Origin: CAVORB01 sp963698495
Lineage (GTDB): Bacteria > Pseudomonadota > Gammaproteobacteria > Chromatiales > Chromatiaceae
DNA: 64,000 bases
Direction of reading: 5' to 3'
Assembly: GCA_963698495.1 (NCBI GenBank)
Contig: CAVORB010000009.1
Location: 186,001 to 250,000, forward strand
Shown: positions 44,401 through 52,115 of the stretch, piece by piece
How the letters are laid out: each line of letters opens with the position of its first letter
How positions within the stretch are numbered: the first letter of the stretch is position 1
Notes under the pieces: model-generated
Told to the model about the DNA's origin: nothing
Databases searched by the model: none
What the model saw: the letters and a program-made list of their open reading frames with translations, nothing else
Translations under genes and position numbers: made by a program

Positions 44401-44928
44401 GTTGATGTCAAAGGGAGATTTTACTGAAACGCGCTGCGGACCGACGAGTACGGCGCCACCGGTGTCCAAGCAAGCGCTGGCGCCAGCGGCGAGTGTGAAG
44501 TTGACCCCGTCCTCTCCGGTCTTGCCGACGTGAAGGACATAATCGATCTCACCGGCCGCGGAGGTGTCGAGCATGTCGTCACGCTCGATAGAGTGCGGCG
44601 CAATCGCGGGAATCGGGCGACTGGAAAGGATGTTGCCCTTATAGTCAGCCCAGCCACCGCCCGCCGTGACGCGAAGCTGCCACTCACCAGTAGCGCAGTC
44701 CTGCGAGAGGAAGGTGCCCTGTTCGCTGGCCTTGTTGTAAGCGATGTCGCCGCAGGTTGCGGCTTCGGCATCGGCGACGAGGATGCCATTGGCGCCTAGG
44801 AAGACGCTTGCGAACATAAGCACGCGGAGTTCAGCCCGAATGCCACGATATAGCGCCGTCCGGCTCTGCGCGCATATCGCTTTGGGATTTTGTGGGGAGA
44901 TGTTCATTCGAACACTCGATGATTTCAT
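41470..44928 (-). CDS. Secreted four-Cys-domain protein with putative glycoside hydrolase and carbohydrate-binding domains
   Basis: 1152 residues; ATG 44928 has GAGGGA upstream. After an N-terminal signal (VLMFASVFLGANGILVADAEA) come three four-Cys domains (about 59-181, 187-308, 315-436; each with CGxxxYNKAxEQGTF, DC, SACxDTGG, TLGAC), then an (EP)n linker, then about 450 residues with YDSDFYFVEDGGHG, LVLVGGTMEARGY and SLQMHHGYTGP that resemble putative TIM-barrel glycoside hydrolases, and a jelly-roll carbohydrate-binding module of CBM4/9 type (NLMPDGNFDSTLSGW ... YRLRFNV). Catalytic residues cannot be assigned. It faces the giant genes and may trim or bind the polysaccharide made by the neighbouring genes. 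Confidence 0.8.
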   Translation of the reverse strand: MKSSSVRMNISPQNPKAICAQSRTALYRGIRAELRVLMFASVFLGANGILVADAEAATCGDIAYNKASEQGTFLSQDCATGEWQLRVTAGGGWADYKGNILSSRPIPAIAPHSIERDDMLDTSAAGEIDYVLHVGKTGEDGVNFTLAAGASACLDTGGAVLVGPQRVSVKSPFDINTLGACKSSEPAPGCGSVSYNKAKEQGTFLWQDCDKGQWHLRVTAGGKSVDYAGNIASDQPMANVAPYSFENGDVLDTSQANQANYSLHVVNSGEDGLDFALAADASACIDTGGPVVVGPQRLLVQSPFDLNTLGACKTSTPAQTCGDVAYDKAKEQGTFLWQDCDNGQWHLRVTAGGKWVDYAGNIASDQPILAVAAYSFENGDKLDTSDPKQAEYSLHVGNVGEDGLDFSLKAGASACVDTGGPVVVGPARVVVQSPFDIDTLGACDASVSPPPIAGPEPEPEPEPEPEPEPEPEEFAYLDDADWDDRSDDLSDSDLGDRPFPRITTGPIKLSGDAEQFSKYGVIAVKAHRFSWLKSIQDANPDTVGFRIHCPQEYQGWEEKACRTGSGIPFDGTGPATENCDVYAGHWLYAPGTTLRNSISATATTLQVADAKRFNAGRYIVIYDGGPGAFQNAEHAQVKAINTSTNTLTLAGRGYKSTARSHSAGAIVAEHVLGNGTGDNWELNWVYNLSTASPRDASGRQLNEVMADWLAENYDKETDGSPSRAKVQGILYDSDFYFVEDGGHGRLPDVDNDLVLDNGIADHGENLWGNGMEDFYLMVRERLPHLVLVGGTMEARGYTSLNGTQFEGFPNRNIGSAAPDYREIDGLLSNYSLQMHHGYTGPRYSEAINRVSTRLYPYSGVTTNTNAPFRFSFGLALLDDGYYGQQNSNVTDPWWDEYAVDVVPGSRTFGQAIASTPQNESLIRSHNGWMGFPWGPRYRLYDTETFAPERNLMPDGNFDSTLSGWSADNVTVQVDTSAANRLDGAGTLRIGKHLNYAEDRTGAAAVGPVVKLTAGVEYTLAFAAKASSTRMIQVALGSQLEEFYIPDEWSRRVFTFKAPSTGNYRLRFNVGRENTNIWIDSIYLFAGNANVFRRDFDNAVVIVNATESTRTVELGETLQRIRGTGQDAINDGAKVTRVTIGSKDAAILIRPKQ
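43505..43566 (-). repeat. Glu-Pro repeat linker
   Basis: Imperfect GAGCCG/GAACCT hexamers code for about nine EP units separating the four-Cys domains from the hydrolase-like domain. Codon variation argues against slippage-driven phase variation. Confidence 0.75.
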
Positions 44929-46002
44929 TACTAAGTCCCTCGATCGGAATTGAAGTGAATCGGCCTGTCCGAAACGGAGATAATCGGCGAGTGATCGTTC
45001 TTCGGTCCGGCGGCTCTTTTATTGAGTTGTCCTTGCGGTCTCGTTGTCACTTAAATCGGTTAGGATCTATGGAGAGTCACAAGGATTTACGCGAGAACAA
45101 TGATGCTCCGTTCGTCAATCTCATTAGTTGGTCCAAGATCGCTTCTGCCGCTTCAAACCTTTGCGGTGACGGGCAGGGAAACGGTCCGCGGACGCTTCCT
45201 GTGAGATTGCGGGTTAAACTTTGGACTTGTAGGGCTGGGGTGTCTGTGAACCCCTTCACAAACAAAACGAGCGCTAGCCCGTACGTCGCAATAAGGAAAT
45301 TCATGGTAGGCATTTATTTTTTCTTGGGTAGACTGAGGGGGCATCGCTTGCGATTCCGCAGTGCGTGGCGTCCCGGATGCGCAGTCTTTCAGATGAAAGC
45401 GTTAGCCGCTTCTTGCGAGCACTGGGATTCGCAGGACTGGCGGTCCCGAAGGGCGTATGGGGTACGTCGGCGTGTCAACGAGCAGGTCGGGCGCCCATTG
45501 ACGATCTCGATCGACCGCGCGGGGCGCGTAGTTGCTGACCACGCCCAGAGTTGGTCGCCGGGGAACTCGAACGGCTGCGAGGCGATTCCAAGCGTGGTGG
45601 AGACTAGGGATCGCGCGAAGGACGTGCAGACCGTGTGGACCGTGACACCAAGCGCGCGGCCGCTTCCAGTGCGTAATTTCGCCTGCAACTCGGAGGGGAA
45701 GAAGGGTTCCAGCGCCAGCCAGCCGGACGCGAGAACGGGCGCGCTTGCTTCAGAACGCCGCTAGGTGAGATCTCGTAAGGGGCGATTCTGTCTTGTAGCG
45801 CTGGCTTAACATCCTTACACCCGATCGTTTGCAAGCCGGGTAAGATCGTCGGCGCTGGCGCTGGTCCAGGCAGAATCGCAGGGGGTGCGCGCTCGTTCGG
45901 GTACGGCGTTACAGGCCGAGGCAAGGAATGCGGCGGGATTTCTCTGGTCGGGGATCATCCGGCGGGCGTGCGAGCCCGGTATGGCCGGGCTGAACCGCCA
46001 GT
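44929..46002. other. Long intergenic region without recognisable genes
   Basis: About 1.1 kb. Frames are open on both strands (for example 44892-45764 plus) but their composition and lack of any family pattern argue against genes. It could hold decayed sequence; I could not identify the source. No sigma-54 site was found for the minus-strand gene to its left. Confidence 0.5.
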
Positions 46003-46020
46003 ATGGCATGTATAGTGCTT
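46003..46020 (+). promoter_or_regulatory. Sigma-54 promoter (-24/-12), copy 4
   Basis: ATGGCATGTATAGTGCTT has GG-N10-GC spacing, TGGCA at -24 and TGCTT at -12. It points at the sulfotransferase/Wzz unit, with a leader of about 350 bases that includes palindromic element E. Confidence 0.62.
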
Positions 46021-46113
46021 GGGTAAAGTGCGTGGGCGTCGCGATCGTGGCGTTGCCGCTGGGACTGCCAGGCCAATTGTAGACCTGCGCGCGATCTCCG
46101 CAGAACAAGGAAA

Positions 46114-46190
46114 ACGCTGATCAATTCCGTGCTTCCCGCGGCATATGGATGTGGCGTGTTGATTTTGGCCAGGGTGGTCAATGATCGGCG
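46114..46190. repeat. Composite palindromic element, copy E
   Basis: Starts ACGCTGATCAATTCC, contains GCTTCCCGCGGCATATGG, and ends TTTTGGCCAGGGTGGTCAAT followed by GATCGGCG. A short version lacking the TTTTCAAC-type hairpin. Confidence 0.65.
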
Positions 46191-46367
46191 AGTTCCTAGT
46201 CGGACGGTCTCAGTTACGAACCGACGCCCGCGCAGTTTAGAAGGTGTCCGCGGCTGCGAAAGGCTTGCCGATGCCTGTGAAAGAGGTTGGCCTCGGCCAC
46301 GGCTCGAGCCACGGAAGCAGGTAGGTGCGGCATCTGTTTTGATATTTGTGATAGCGCGATACTGGCT

Positions 46368-47276
46368 GTGAATAAGAAATTCTTCGTGGGAATCGGTGTT
46401 CAGAAGTGTGCATCGACTTGGCTTTACGATATCTTGCGAGATCATCCCGAAGTGGCGTTGAGTGATCGAAAGGAAATCGATTTCTTTTCGCACAATTTCG
46501 GGAGTGGTTATCAGTGGTACGAGAACCAGTTTCCAGAGGATGCGCGAGAGAAGGTGTTAGGAGAAATCTCTCCGTCCTATTTCGTTGACGCAAATGTTCC
46601 GGAGCGATTGTTGGCCTATGCCCCAGACGCGAAAGTGATTGTCTCGCTGAGAGACCCGGTTGAGCGAGCGATATCCAATCATCGCCATGAGGTGAGAATA
46701 GGAAATTTTTTCGGTTCCGATCTGTCGTTTGAGGCTGGGCTCAGGAACAATCCACTCTATGTCGAGCAGAGTCGCTACGGAAAACACCTGAAACGTTGGC
46801 TCGGGCATCTTCCTGCTTCCCGCTTGATGATCGTATTTCAGGAGGATATCGAGACAAACCCGGGTCGAGTTGCTAAGAACGTCTACCGTTTCCTGGAGGT
46901 TGACCCCGATCACGTCTCAAGCGCCGTGGACGGGCGCTCGAACGAAAGCCACGTGTACCGCTTCCACGTGCTCGAGCACATGCGCCGGGCCGCTCGCGGG
47001 GCCATTCGGACGTTGGGAATCGAGGGGGTCTGGCGCGCCGGCCAACGGGCAGGCTTGCAAAAGCTCTACCGGCGGCTTAATCGACGCCCGCCCAGCTTGC
47101 GGATTCCGCCTGTCAGCGGCGAGACGAGAACGAGTCTATGCAAACTCTTGGAGAGCGACATCCGCATGGTCGAAGAGATCACGGGCCGAAAGCTTCCTCA
47201 ATGGCGGAGCGACCAGCTTGCGGGTCGAGACGCCGATGCAACGCGCGCTGAGCTGTATCCCGCGGTTAACGCCTAG
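46368..47276 (+). CDS. Sulfotransferase 1
   Basis: From GTG 46368 the 302-residue protein starts VNKKFFVGIGVQKCASTWLYD, the 5'-phosphosulfate-binding loop of PAPS-dependent sulfotransferases; VIVSLRDPVERAISNHRHE is the 3'-phosphate-binding motif (RDPxxRAxS). Cytosolic, transferring sulfate from PAPS to a hydroxyl or amine, probably on the sugar of the neighbouring polysaccharide pathway (inferred). The C-terminal 80 residues are basic. 14 bases separate it from the next sulfotransferase. Confidence 0.87.
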   Translation: MNKKFFVGIGVQKCASTWLYDILRDHPEVALSDRKEIDFFSHNFGSGYQWYENQFPEDAREKVLGEISPSYFVDANVPERLLAYAPDAKVIVSLRDPVERAISNHRHEVRIGNFFGSDLSFEAGLRNNPLYVEQSRYGKHLKRWLGHLPASRLMIVFQEDIETNPGRVAKNVYRFLEVDPDHVSSAVDGRSNESHVYRFHVLEHMRRAARGAIRTLGIEGVWRAGQRAGLQKLYRRLNRRPPSLRIPPVSGETRTSLCKLLESDIRMVEEITGRKLPQWRSDQLAGRDADATRAELYPAVNA

Positions 47277-47290
47277 CTAGAGGAAATTTC

Positions 47291-48319
47291 ATGGATTGGA
47301 CAACTGGACGGTTGGCGCGGTACGCAAAGTGGAGAGCCAGGGTCGGCTACTACGATCTGCGGCGGCGGGCAGGAGTCGCATACGCACAGATGGCGTACTG
47401 GATGCCGATGCGCAACCCCGATTTTCTCGGAATCGGTGCGCCAAGATCGGCGTCCACTTGGCTATACAAGCGCCTGTCGTTACATCCGGACGTCTGCCTG
47501 TCCAAGAGAAAGGAGATCCACTTCTTCGACGTGCAAGAGGCCGCGGGAACGTACGTGTACGGTCCTGATGCAAGCAGGCCTGGCCTGTATCCGTTAGACA
47601 TCGGCAACCAGCGGCACTGGCGCTGGTATCTCGGACATTTCGGCAAGTGCGGCAACAGAGTCAGCGGTGAGATTACACCTGACTACTCGCTATTGGAGAG
47701 CGAGCGAATCGAGGTGATTAAATCGCGTCTACCGGAGGTCAAGCTGATCTACGCCATGCGCAACCCCACCACAAGAGCCTGGTCGAGCGTGAGGAAGGAG
47801 TTGTGGTGGCGGTTCGGGATGCATCCTCGGGACGTACCAGACGTCGGTACGCTTGTGCAGATGGCGATGCGCCCCGGTGTCTTGGCCCGCGGCGACTACA
47901 AATCGGCGATTTTGCGCTGGGAAACGCATTTCAAGGGCCAAATCTTGTATTTGTTCTACGACGATATCTTGGAAAATCCTCGGGACGTGCTCCATCGCGT
48001 TTGTGATTTTCTTGGCGTGGATCGGGCGCCTCTTGACGTCGCCGGCGGCCACTCGACCCGCGTAAACGACGTGCCGGCGGGTGATATGCCGCTGGAGGTC
48101 AGTGAGGCGCTGGAGCGATACTATGCACCGCAGCTGCCCTTTCTGACCGAGAAGTTCGGTCGATCGTTCTCCCATTGGGTCTCCGGCAGGGCGCAGCCAG
48201 GCGCAACCTCCGAGGTGGAAGCGCGGCTCGATGCCCGCGAGGCTGGCTTTGGCGGAGATCAGGGATTGTCCGGTGCCGAGAAAGCGCGGGCAGGCCTGGG
48301 TCTGTCGGTCTCCAAGTAA
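47291..48319 (+). CDS. Sulfotransferase 2
   Basis: The 342-residue product is preceded by AGAGGAAA. PDFLGIGAPRSASTWLYKRL is the PAPS loop, and LIYAMRNPTTRAWSSVRKE the 3'-phosphate motif; RKEIHFFD occurs in both sulfotransferases. Similar to but clearly distinct from its neighbour, so the pair may sulfate two positions. Ends with a hydrophilic extension of about 40 residues. Confidence 0.87.
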   Translation: MDWTTGRLARYAKWRARVGYYDLRRRAGVAYAQMAYWMPMRNPDFLGIGAPRSASTWLYKRLSLHPDVCLSKRKEIHFFDVQEAAGTYVYGPDASRPGLYPLDIGNQRHWRWYLGHFGKCGNRVSGEITPDYSLLESERIEVIKSRLPEVKLIYAMRNPTTRAWSSVRKELWWRFGMHPRDVPDVGTLVQMAMRPGVLARGDYKSAILRWETHFKGQILYLFYDDILENPRDVLHRVCDFLGVDRAPLDVAGGHSTRVNDVPAGDMPLEVSEALERYYAPQLPFLTEKFGRSFSHWVSGRAQPGATSEVEARLDAREAGFGGDQGLSGAEKARAGLGLSVSK

Positions 48320-48385
48320 GGCTTGTCGAAACGAGTAGTGTGGGGCGAGATCCGGGTCTAGGCCCGCTCTCCGAGTGAGGTGGTC

Positions 48386-49768
48386 ATGACACTCCATATG
48401 TTGTTGGAAATGCTCAAGAGGCGCATCTGGCTCATTCTGCTGCTGCCGGTCGCGGCGGCTGCCACAGCGCTCTACATCAGTCGTGCGGAACCAACGGTTT
48501 ACGCTGCCAACGCAACCGTCGTCCTCGATTACCGGATTCCGCTGGAAGGAGAACTGGCGGGAGAGATGCTCCCGGCAGCTTTGCAGCCGAGCTACCTCTC
48601 GACGCAGATTGACATCATCGGCAGTCCTCCCGTTGCTCAGAAGGTCATGGGAATCCTCGATATGGGCAATTCCCCAGACTGGAGACAGCGCTTCAGAGAA
48701 GAAACCGAGGCCGCTGGAGAGGCAGAGAGTGAGGTCGTCGCGAATTTCGAGAGTTGGGCCGTGGGCACGTTGCTGGAGGGTGTTGCGGTTACGGTAGGGA
48801 CCGAGAGCAGGTTGATCGAGATCTGGTACCAGGATCCTGACCCCAAGATAGCGGCGGCTGTTGCGAATGCGTTCGTGGAGGCCTATCGACAGATCACCAA
48901 GCAACTGGGTCAAAATCCCGCCCTGGAAACCGCTCAGTCCGTCGAGGAGTTGCTTTCAAAACTGCGCCAGGACTTGGAAGAGGCGGAGAACAAAGTCAGT
49001 GGTTATCAGGCGCGGATGGGAATCATGGCGTCGGACGAGCGGCTTGATATCGAAACCCAGCACCTCAACGAGGTGATGCAGCAGCGATTGTCGGCAGAAG
49101 CCGGATTACGAGGTGCGAAGAGCCGCCTCGACGCCCTCGAAGAGATGAACGCTGAAGGCACGGCAGCAGGTTCCGCCGCGGAAGTCCTCGGCAACGAGCT
49201 GATTCAGGACCTGCAGATCGAGCTCGCCAGGAAAGAAAGCGAGCTAGCAGAGATGGCCACCTCGTTGGGAGAGCGGCACCCGGACATCAGGAAGCTCAAG
49301 GCCGAGGTTCGGAGTCTGCAAGATAAACTGTCGCTAGAGACGGAAAAGGTCGTGTCGGGCATCCGGAGCGAGTGGCTCCAGGCGCGCCGCCTCGCTGATG
49401 CAGCCGAGGAAGCTGAAGCCGCGCAGAAAGCCAAGCTTATCGAGCTTAGGCACGTGCGAGACGGGTTGCAGCCTCTGCTGCGGGAGCTCGAAAGCGCCCG
49501 GGCGAGCTATGATCGCGCGCTCTTGATGTACAGCGAGTACGCCATGCACAGCAACGTCAACCACACGAACGTTACGGTGCTCAGCGCGGCGCAGGCGCCG
49601 TCGGTGCCGTCTTCTCCGAACGTGCTGCGAAATGTCGCGACTGCATTCGTCGCGGGCCTGTTGTTTGCGCTTGGCCTGGCCTTGCTCTGGGAGTATCTGG
49701 ACAAACGAATCTGGGGAAAGGAGGACTTGCTTCAGCTGGAGTATCTCGGCGGGTTGCCGAAGACATAG
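48386..49768 (+). CDS. Polysaccharide chain-length determinant (Wzz/GumC, EpsF-like)
   Basis: 460 residues. Helix 1 (IWLILLLPVAAAATALYI) and the final helix (ATAFVAGLLFALGLALLW) bracket a periplasmic domain with a long coiled coil (about 190-385), and PSSPNVLRNVATAF is the Pro-rich motif before the last membrane segment. The layout matches the EpsF group that works with a separate tyrosine kinase. ATG 48386 follows GAGGTGG; a GTG six bases earlier is weaker. Confidence 0.87.
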   Translation: MTLHMLLEMLKRRIWLILLLPVAAAATALYISRAEPTVYAANATVVLDYRIPLEGELAGEMLPAALQPSYLSTQIDIIGSPPVAQKVMGILDMGNSPDWRQRFREETEAAGEAESEVVANFESWAVGTLLEGVAVTVGTESRLIEIWYQDPDPKIAAAVANAFVEAYRQITKQLGQNPALETAQSVEELLSKLRQDLEEAENKVSGYQARMGIMASDERLDIETQHLNEVMQQRLSAEAGLRGAKSRLDALEEMNAEGTAAGSAAEVLGNELIQDLQIELARKESELAEMATSLGERHPDIRKLKAEVRSLQDKLSLETEKVVSGIRSEWLQARRLADAAEEAEAAQKAKLIELRHVRDGLQPLLRELESARASYDRALLMYSEYAMHSNVNHTNVTVLSAAQAPSVPSSPNVLRNVATAFVAGLLFALGLALLWEYLDKRIWGKEDLLQLEYLGGLPKT

Positions 49769-50121
49769 CGGGGGCGGGTACGACATTTCAGCAGTTGGTT
49801 TCCCGTAGACGCCTACGTCTGGTCTTTCGCGAATGGCTTGTGGGGCCTGCTTTCGCCGCCTAACGATGCGCGGGCGATGGTTGCGATTCACCTACTGATG
49901 ATGCATCCTCTCGGCGGGTAGCTCGCGATTCGCTACCGTGCCGTCGTGCCCGGTCGGCTTGGTTTCGGGGGCGATTGCGGGCTCTTCGAACGCATTTCGG
50001 ATCGTTCCGGTGCCGGTTGCGCGGAGCTAACGCTCCTCGGCGGAGATCGTTCGGTAGGCAGGAATCGTGGGGTTCATGAAGCGTTCGTATGTTTGAAAGT
50101 CTGCAAAACAGAAGTCAGGCA
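49769..50121. other. Intergenic region upstream of the export gene
   Basis: About 350 bases with no gene; no sigma-54 site with correct spacing. The frames present are short. Confidence 0.4.
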
Positions 50122-50916
50122 ATGAAATACAACAGTCTTATTCTTTTTTTGGCATTTCTGGTCTGGTTCGGGTCCATGGGTGTCCATGCCGACCCGTCCT
50201 ATCGCCTCGGCGTGAGCGACGTGGTGCGAGTGACCGTTTACGGTCAACCGGACCTGAGCACCGTCTCGCGGGTTTCCGAGAATGGAAGCGTGACGCTTCC
50301 GACAGTCGGTCAGGTTACCGTTTCAGGGCTGACGGCCGGAGAGGCAGAGCTCAAGTTGGCCAAGATCCTGACCGAGATGGAAGTGGTCAAGGACGCCCAG
50401 GTGGGAATCGTTGTCGAGCAGTACCTTAGCAAGAAGGTGACTGTGTTGGGAGAGGTTGCACGGCCGGGCGTTTTCGCGATCACTCGCGGCACGACTGTTA
50501 CGGACATGATCTCGGAGGCGGGTGGTCTCAGCGCGGATGCGGGGGACGTCGCGATCGTGACCCGTAAGCGGGGGTCGAGAGACCAACAAGTTGTCGTCGA
50601 CTTGCCCGCGCTCTTGGAGGGTCGCTCGAACGTTCCCGAACCGAGGGTGTCAGACGGCGACAGGATATTTGTGCCCAAGGCCGATCTATTCTACGTCTAC
50701 GGCGAAGTCAATCGCCCGGGGGCCTATCCTCTTGAGCGGGGAATGACGGTCTTGCAGGCCATATCCGTTGCGGGTGGGCTGACCGACAAGGGTACGGAGC
50801 GCGGCCTGAAGATTCGGCGCAAGAAGAGTGATGGCGGAGAAGAGGTAATACCCGCGCACATGACGCAACCCGTCCAACCCAACGACGTGTTACAGATTAA
50901 AGAGAGCCTCTTCTAG
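50122..50916 (+). CDS. Polysaccharide export protein (Wza/EpsE-like)
   Basis: The ATG at 50122 opens a signal peptide (YNSLILFLAFLVWFGSMGVHA). The 264-residue protein then has the Poly_export domain (YRLGVSDVVRVTVYGQPDLS) and two SLBB repeats (KKVTVLGEVARPGVFAI and FYVYGEVNRPGAYPLERG). No lipobox Cys is seen, as in other EpsE-type members. It should form the periplasmic/outer-membrane export channel. 15 bases before the kinase gene. Confidence 0.9.
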   Translation: MKYNSLILFLAFLVWFGSMGVHADPSYRLGVSDVVRVTVYGQPDLSTVSRVSENGSVTLPTVGQVTVSGLTAGEAELKLAKILTEMEVVKDAQVGIVVEQYLSKKVTVLGEVARPGVFAITRGTTVTDMISEAGGLSADAGDVAIVTRKRGSRDQQVVVDLPALLEGRSNVPEPRVSDGDRIFVPKADLFYVYGEVNRPGAYPLERGMTVLQAISVAGGLTDKGTERGLKIRRKKSDGGEEVIPAHMTQPVQPNDVLQIKESLF

Positions 50917-50931
50917 GTTGCGTGGACGGAG

Positions 50932-51891
50932 ATGCGCAGGAAAGTGAGTGAGCTAGCATTGGCAGCCCGCGACTCGAGTGACACCGCGGGTACCAACGGC
51001 GGGAGTTGGCTGGCGGCTGTGCGCGGCAGGGGGCTTGACCCTGCCGAGGCTCGGAAGCGCTTCTCACAACACAGGCTCGGCGAGATCTTGGTCATGCTTG
51101 GCATGATCAGCAGCGAGGATCGAGATACCGTTCTGGAACGGCAGGAAAAGCTTGCCCTTCCGTTCGGTGAATGCTGCGTACGTCTGAAGTTGATCGACGC
51201 TGGCGATCTTGCCCAAGCTCTCGCGTGGCAGTTTGGCTACCTGCATCCGGTCTCGGGGTCCTTCACCTTCGGTAAGGAGCTTGTGATGGTCTCTCAACCT
51301 TTCGGACCCTATGCCGAGGCCTTGCGCTCGGTGAGCGGCAGGTTGATGTCGCGCTGGGTGAAAGGGGGGCGTAACGTCCTCGCGGTCACCAGCGCCGAAG
51401 GGGGGGAAGGTCGCACGCACGTCACGGCAAATCTCGCGGTGAGCTTCGCGCAGGCGGGGTGGCGAACGCTCCTCGTCGACGCGGATCTGCGTCGGCCGAG
51501 ACAGCATCTCATTTTCGACGTTCCGCAGCATCCTGGGCTCAGTCGCCTGCTGTGTGGTTATGCGCCCAGGGATGTTGTCCGCCAGATCGAGCACTTGAAG
51601 TATCTCACCGTCATCACCTCCGGTCCCCTTCCGCCAAACCCCCTGGAACTGCTGGGCAGAGACGAGTTATCGGAGTTCCTGGATCAGGCGAAGGAGTACT
51701 ACGACGTGGTGCTTGTCGATACGCCTGCCAGCACCGCCTTCGCTGACGCGGAGTTGATTGCTTCGGCCGCCGGTAACGCTTTGATCATCGTCCGTAAGGG
51801 AACAACGCGCCAACGCAAGGTCGAGAGCCTCGCGAAGTCCCTCACGGGGAATGGAGTGGAGATCGCGGGCACTCTCATGACCGCGCACTGA
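50932..51891 (+). CDS. Exopolysaccharide tyrosine autokinase (EpsG-like, XrtA-system type)
   Basis: 319 residues. The N-terminal part (RLGEILVMLGMISSEDRDTVLERQ, then FGECCVRLKLIDAGDLAQALAWQFGY) is the domain typical of EpsG/XrtA-associated kinases. The kinase part has LAVTSAEGGEGRTHVTANLA (Walker A with Arg where Lys is usual, as I recall for this group), LLVDADLRRPRQH (Walker A') and YDVVLVDTPAS (Walker B). No C-terminal Tyr cluster is visible, since the protein ends soon after the core. It would regulate polymer length with the Wzz-like protein. Confidence 0.87.
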   Translation: MRRKVSELALAARDSSDTAGTNGGSWLAAVRGRGLDPAEARKRFSQHRLGEILVMLGMISSEDRDTVLERQEKLALPFGECCVRLKLIDAGDLAQALAWQFGYLHPVSGSFTFGKELVMVSQPFGPYAEALRSVSGRLMSRWVKGGRNVLAVTSAEGGEGRTHVTANLAVSFAQAGWRTLLVDADLRRPRQHLIFDVPQHPGLSRLLCGYAPRDVVRQIEHLKYLTVITSGPLPPNPLELLGRDELSEFLDQAKEYYDVVLVDTPASTAFADAELIASAAGNALIIVRKGTTRQRKVESLAKSLTGNGVEIAGTLMTAH

Positions 51892-52115
51892 GCCTGGTGG
51901 TTTTGCGGCAACGAGTGGGTGATTCTCTCCACCGCTCAACCATGAAGCTGGCTCGACGCAGCCGCCCCAACGAGCCGCCAAGCGCCGCAGCACCGCGACA
52001 ATTACCCTGGGTAACATCCCTTCGTCTCCGCGCGATCTCGAAGCAGCCGATCTGTTACATGATGGGCCCGGATCGTCCAGCCAACCTCCGGAAAAGTCCC
52101 CGCGAGCCACGAACG

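Noticed and set aside
44892..45764. 290-codon plus-strand frame in the gap before the sulfotransferases
   Set aside because: No family pattern, composition unlike neighbouring genes, and it starts inside the 5' end of the minus-strand hydrolase-like gene. A decayed transposase was considered but no DDE or other motif could be read.
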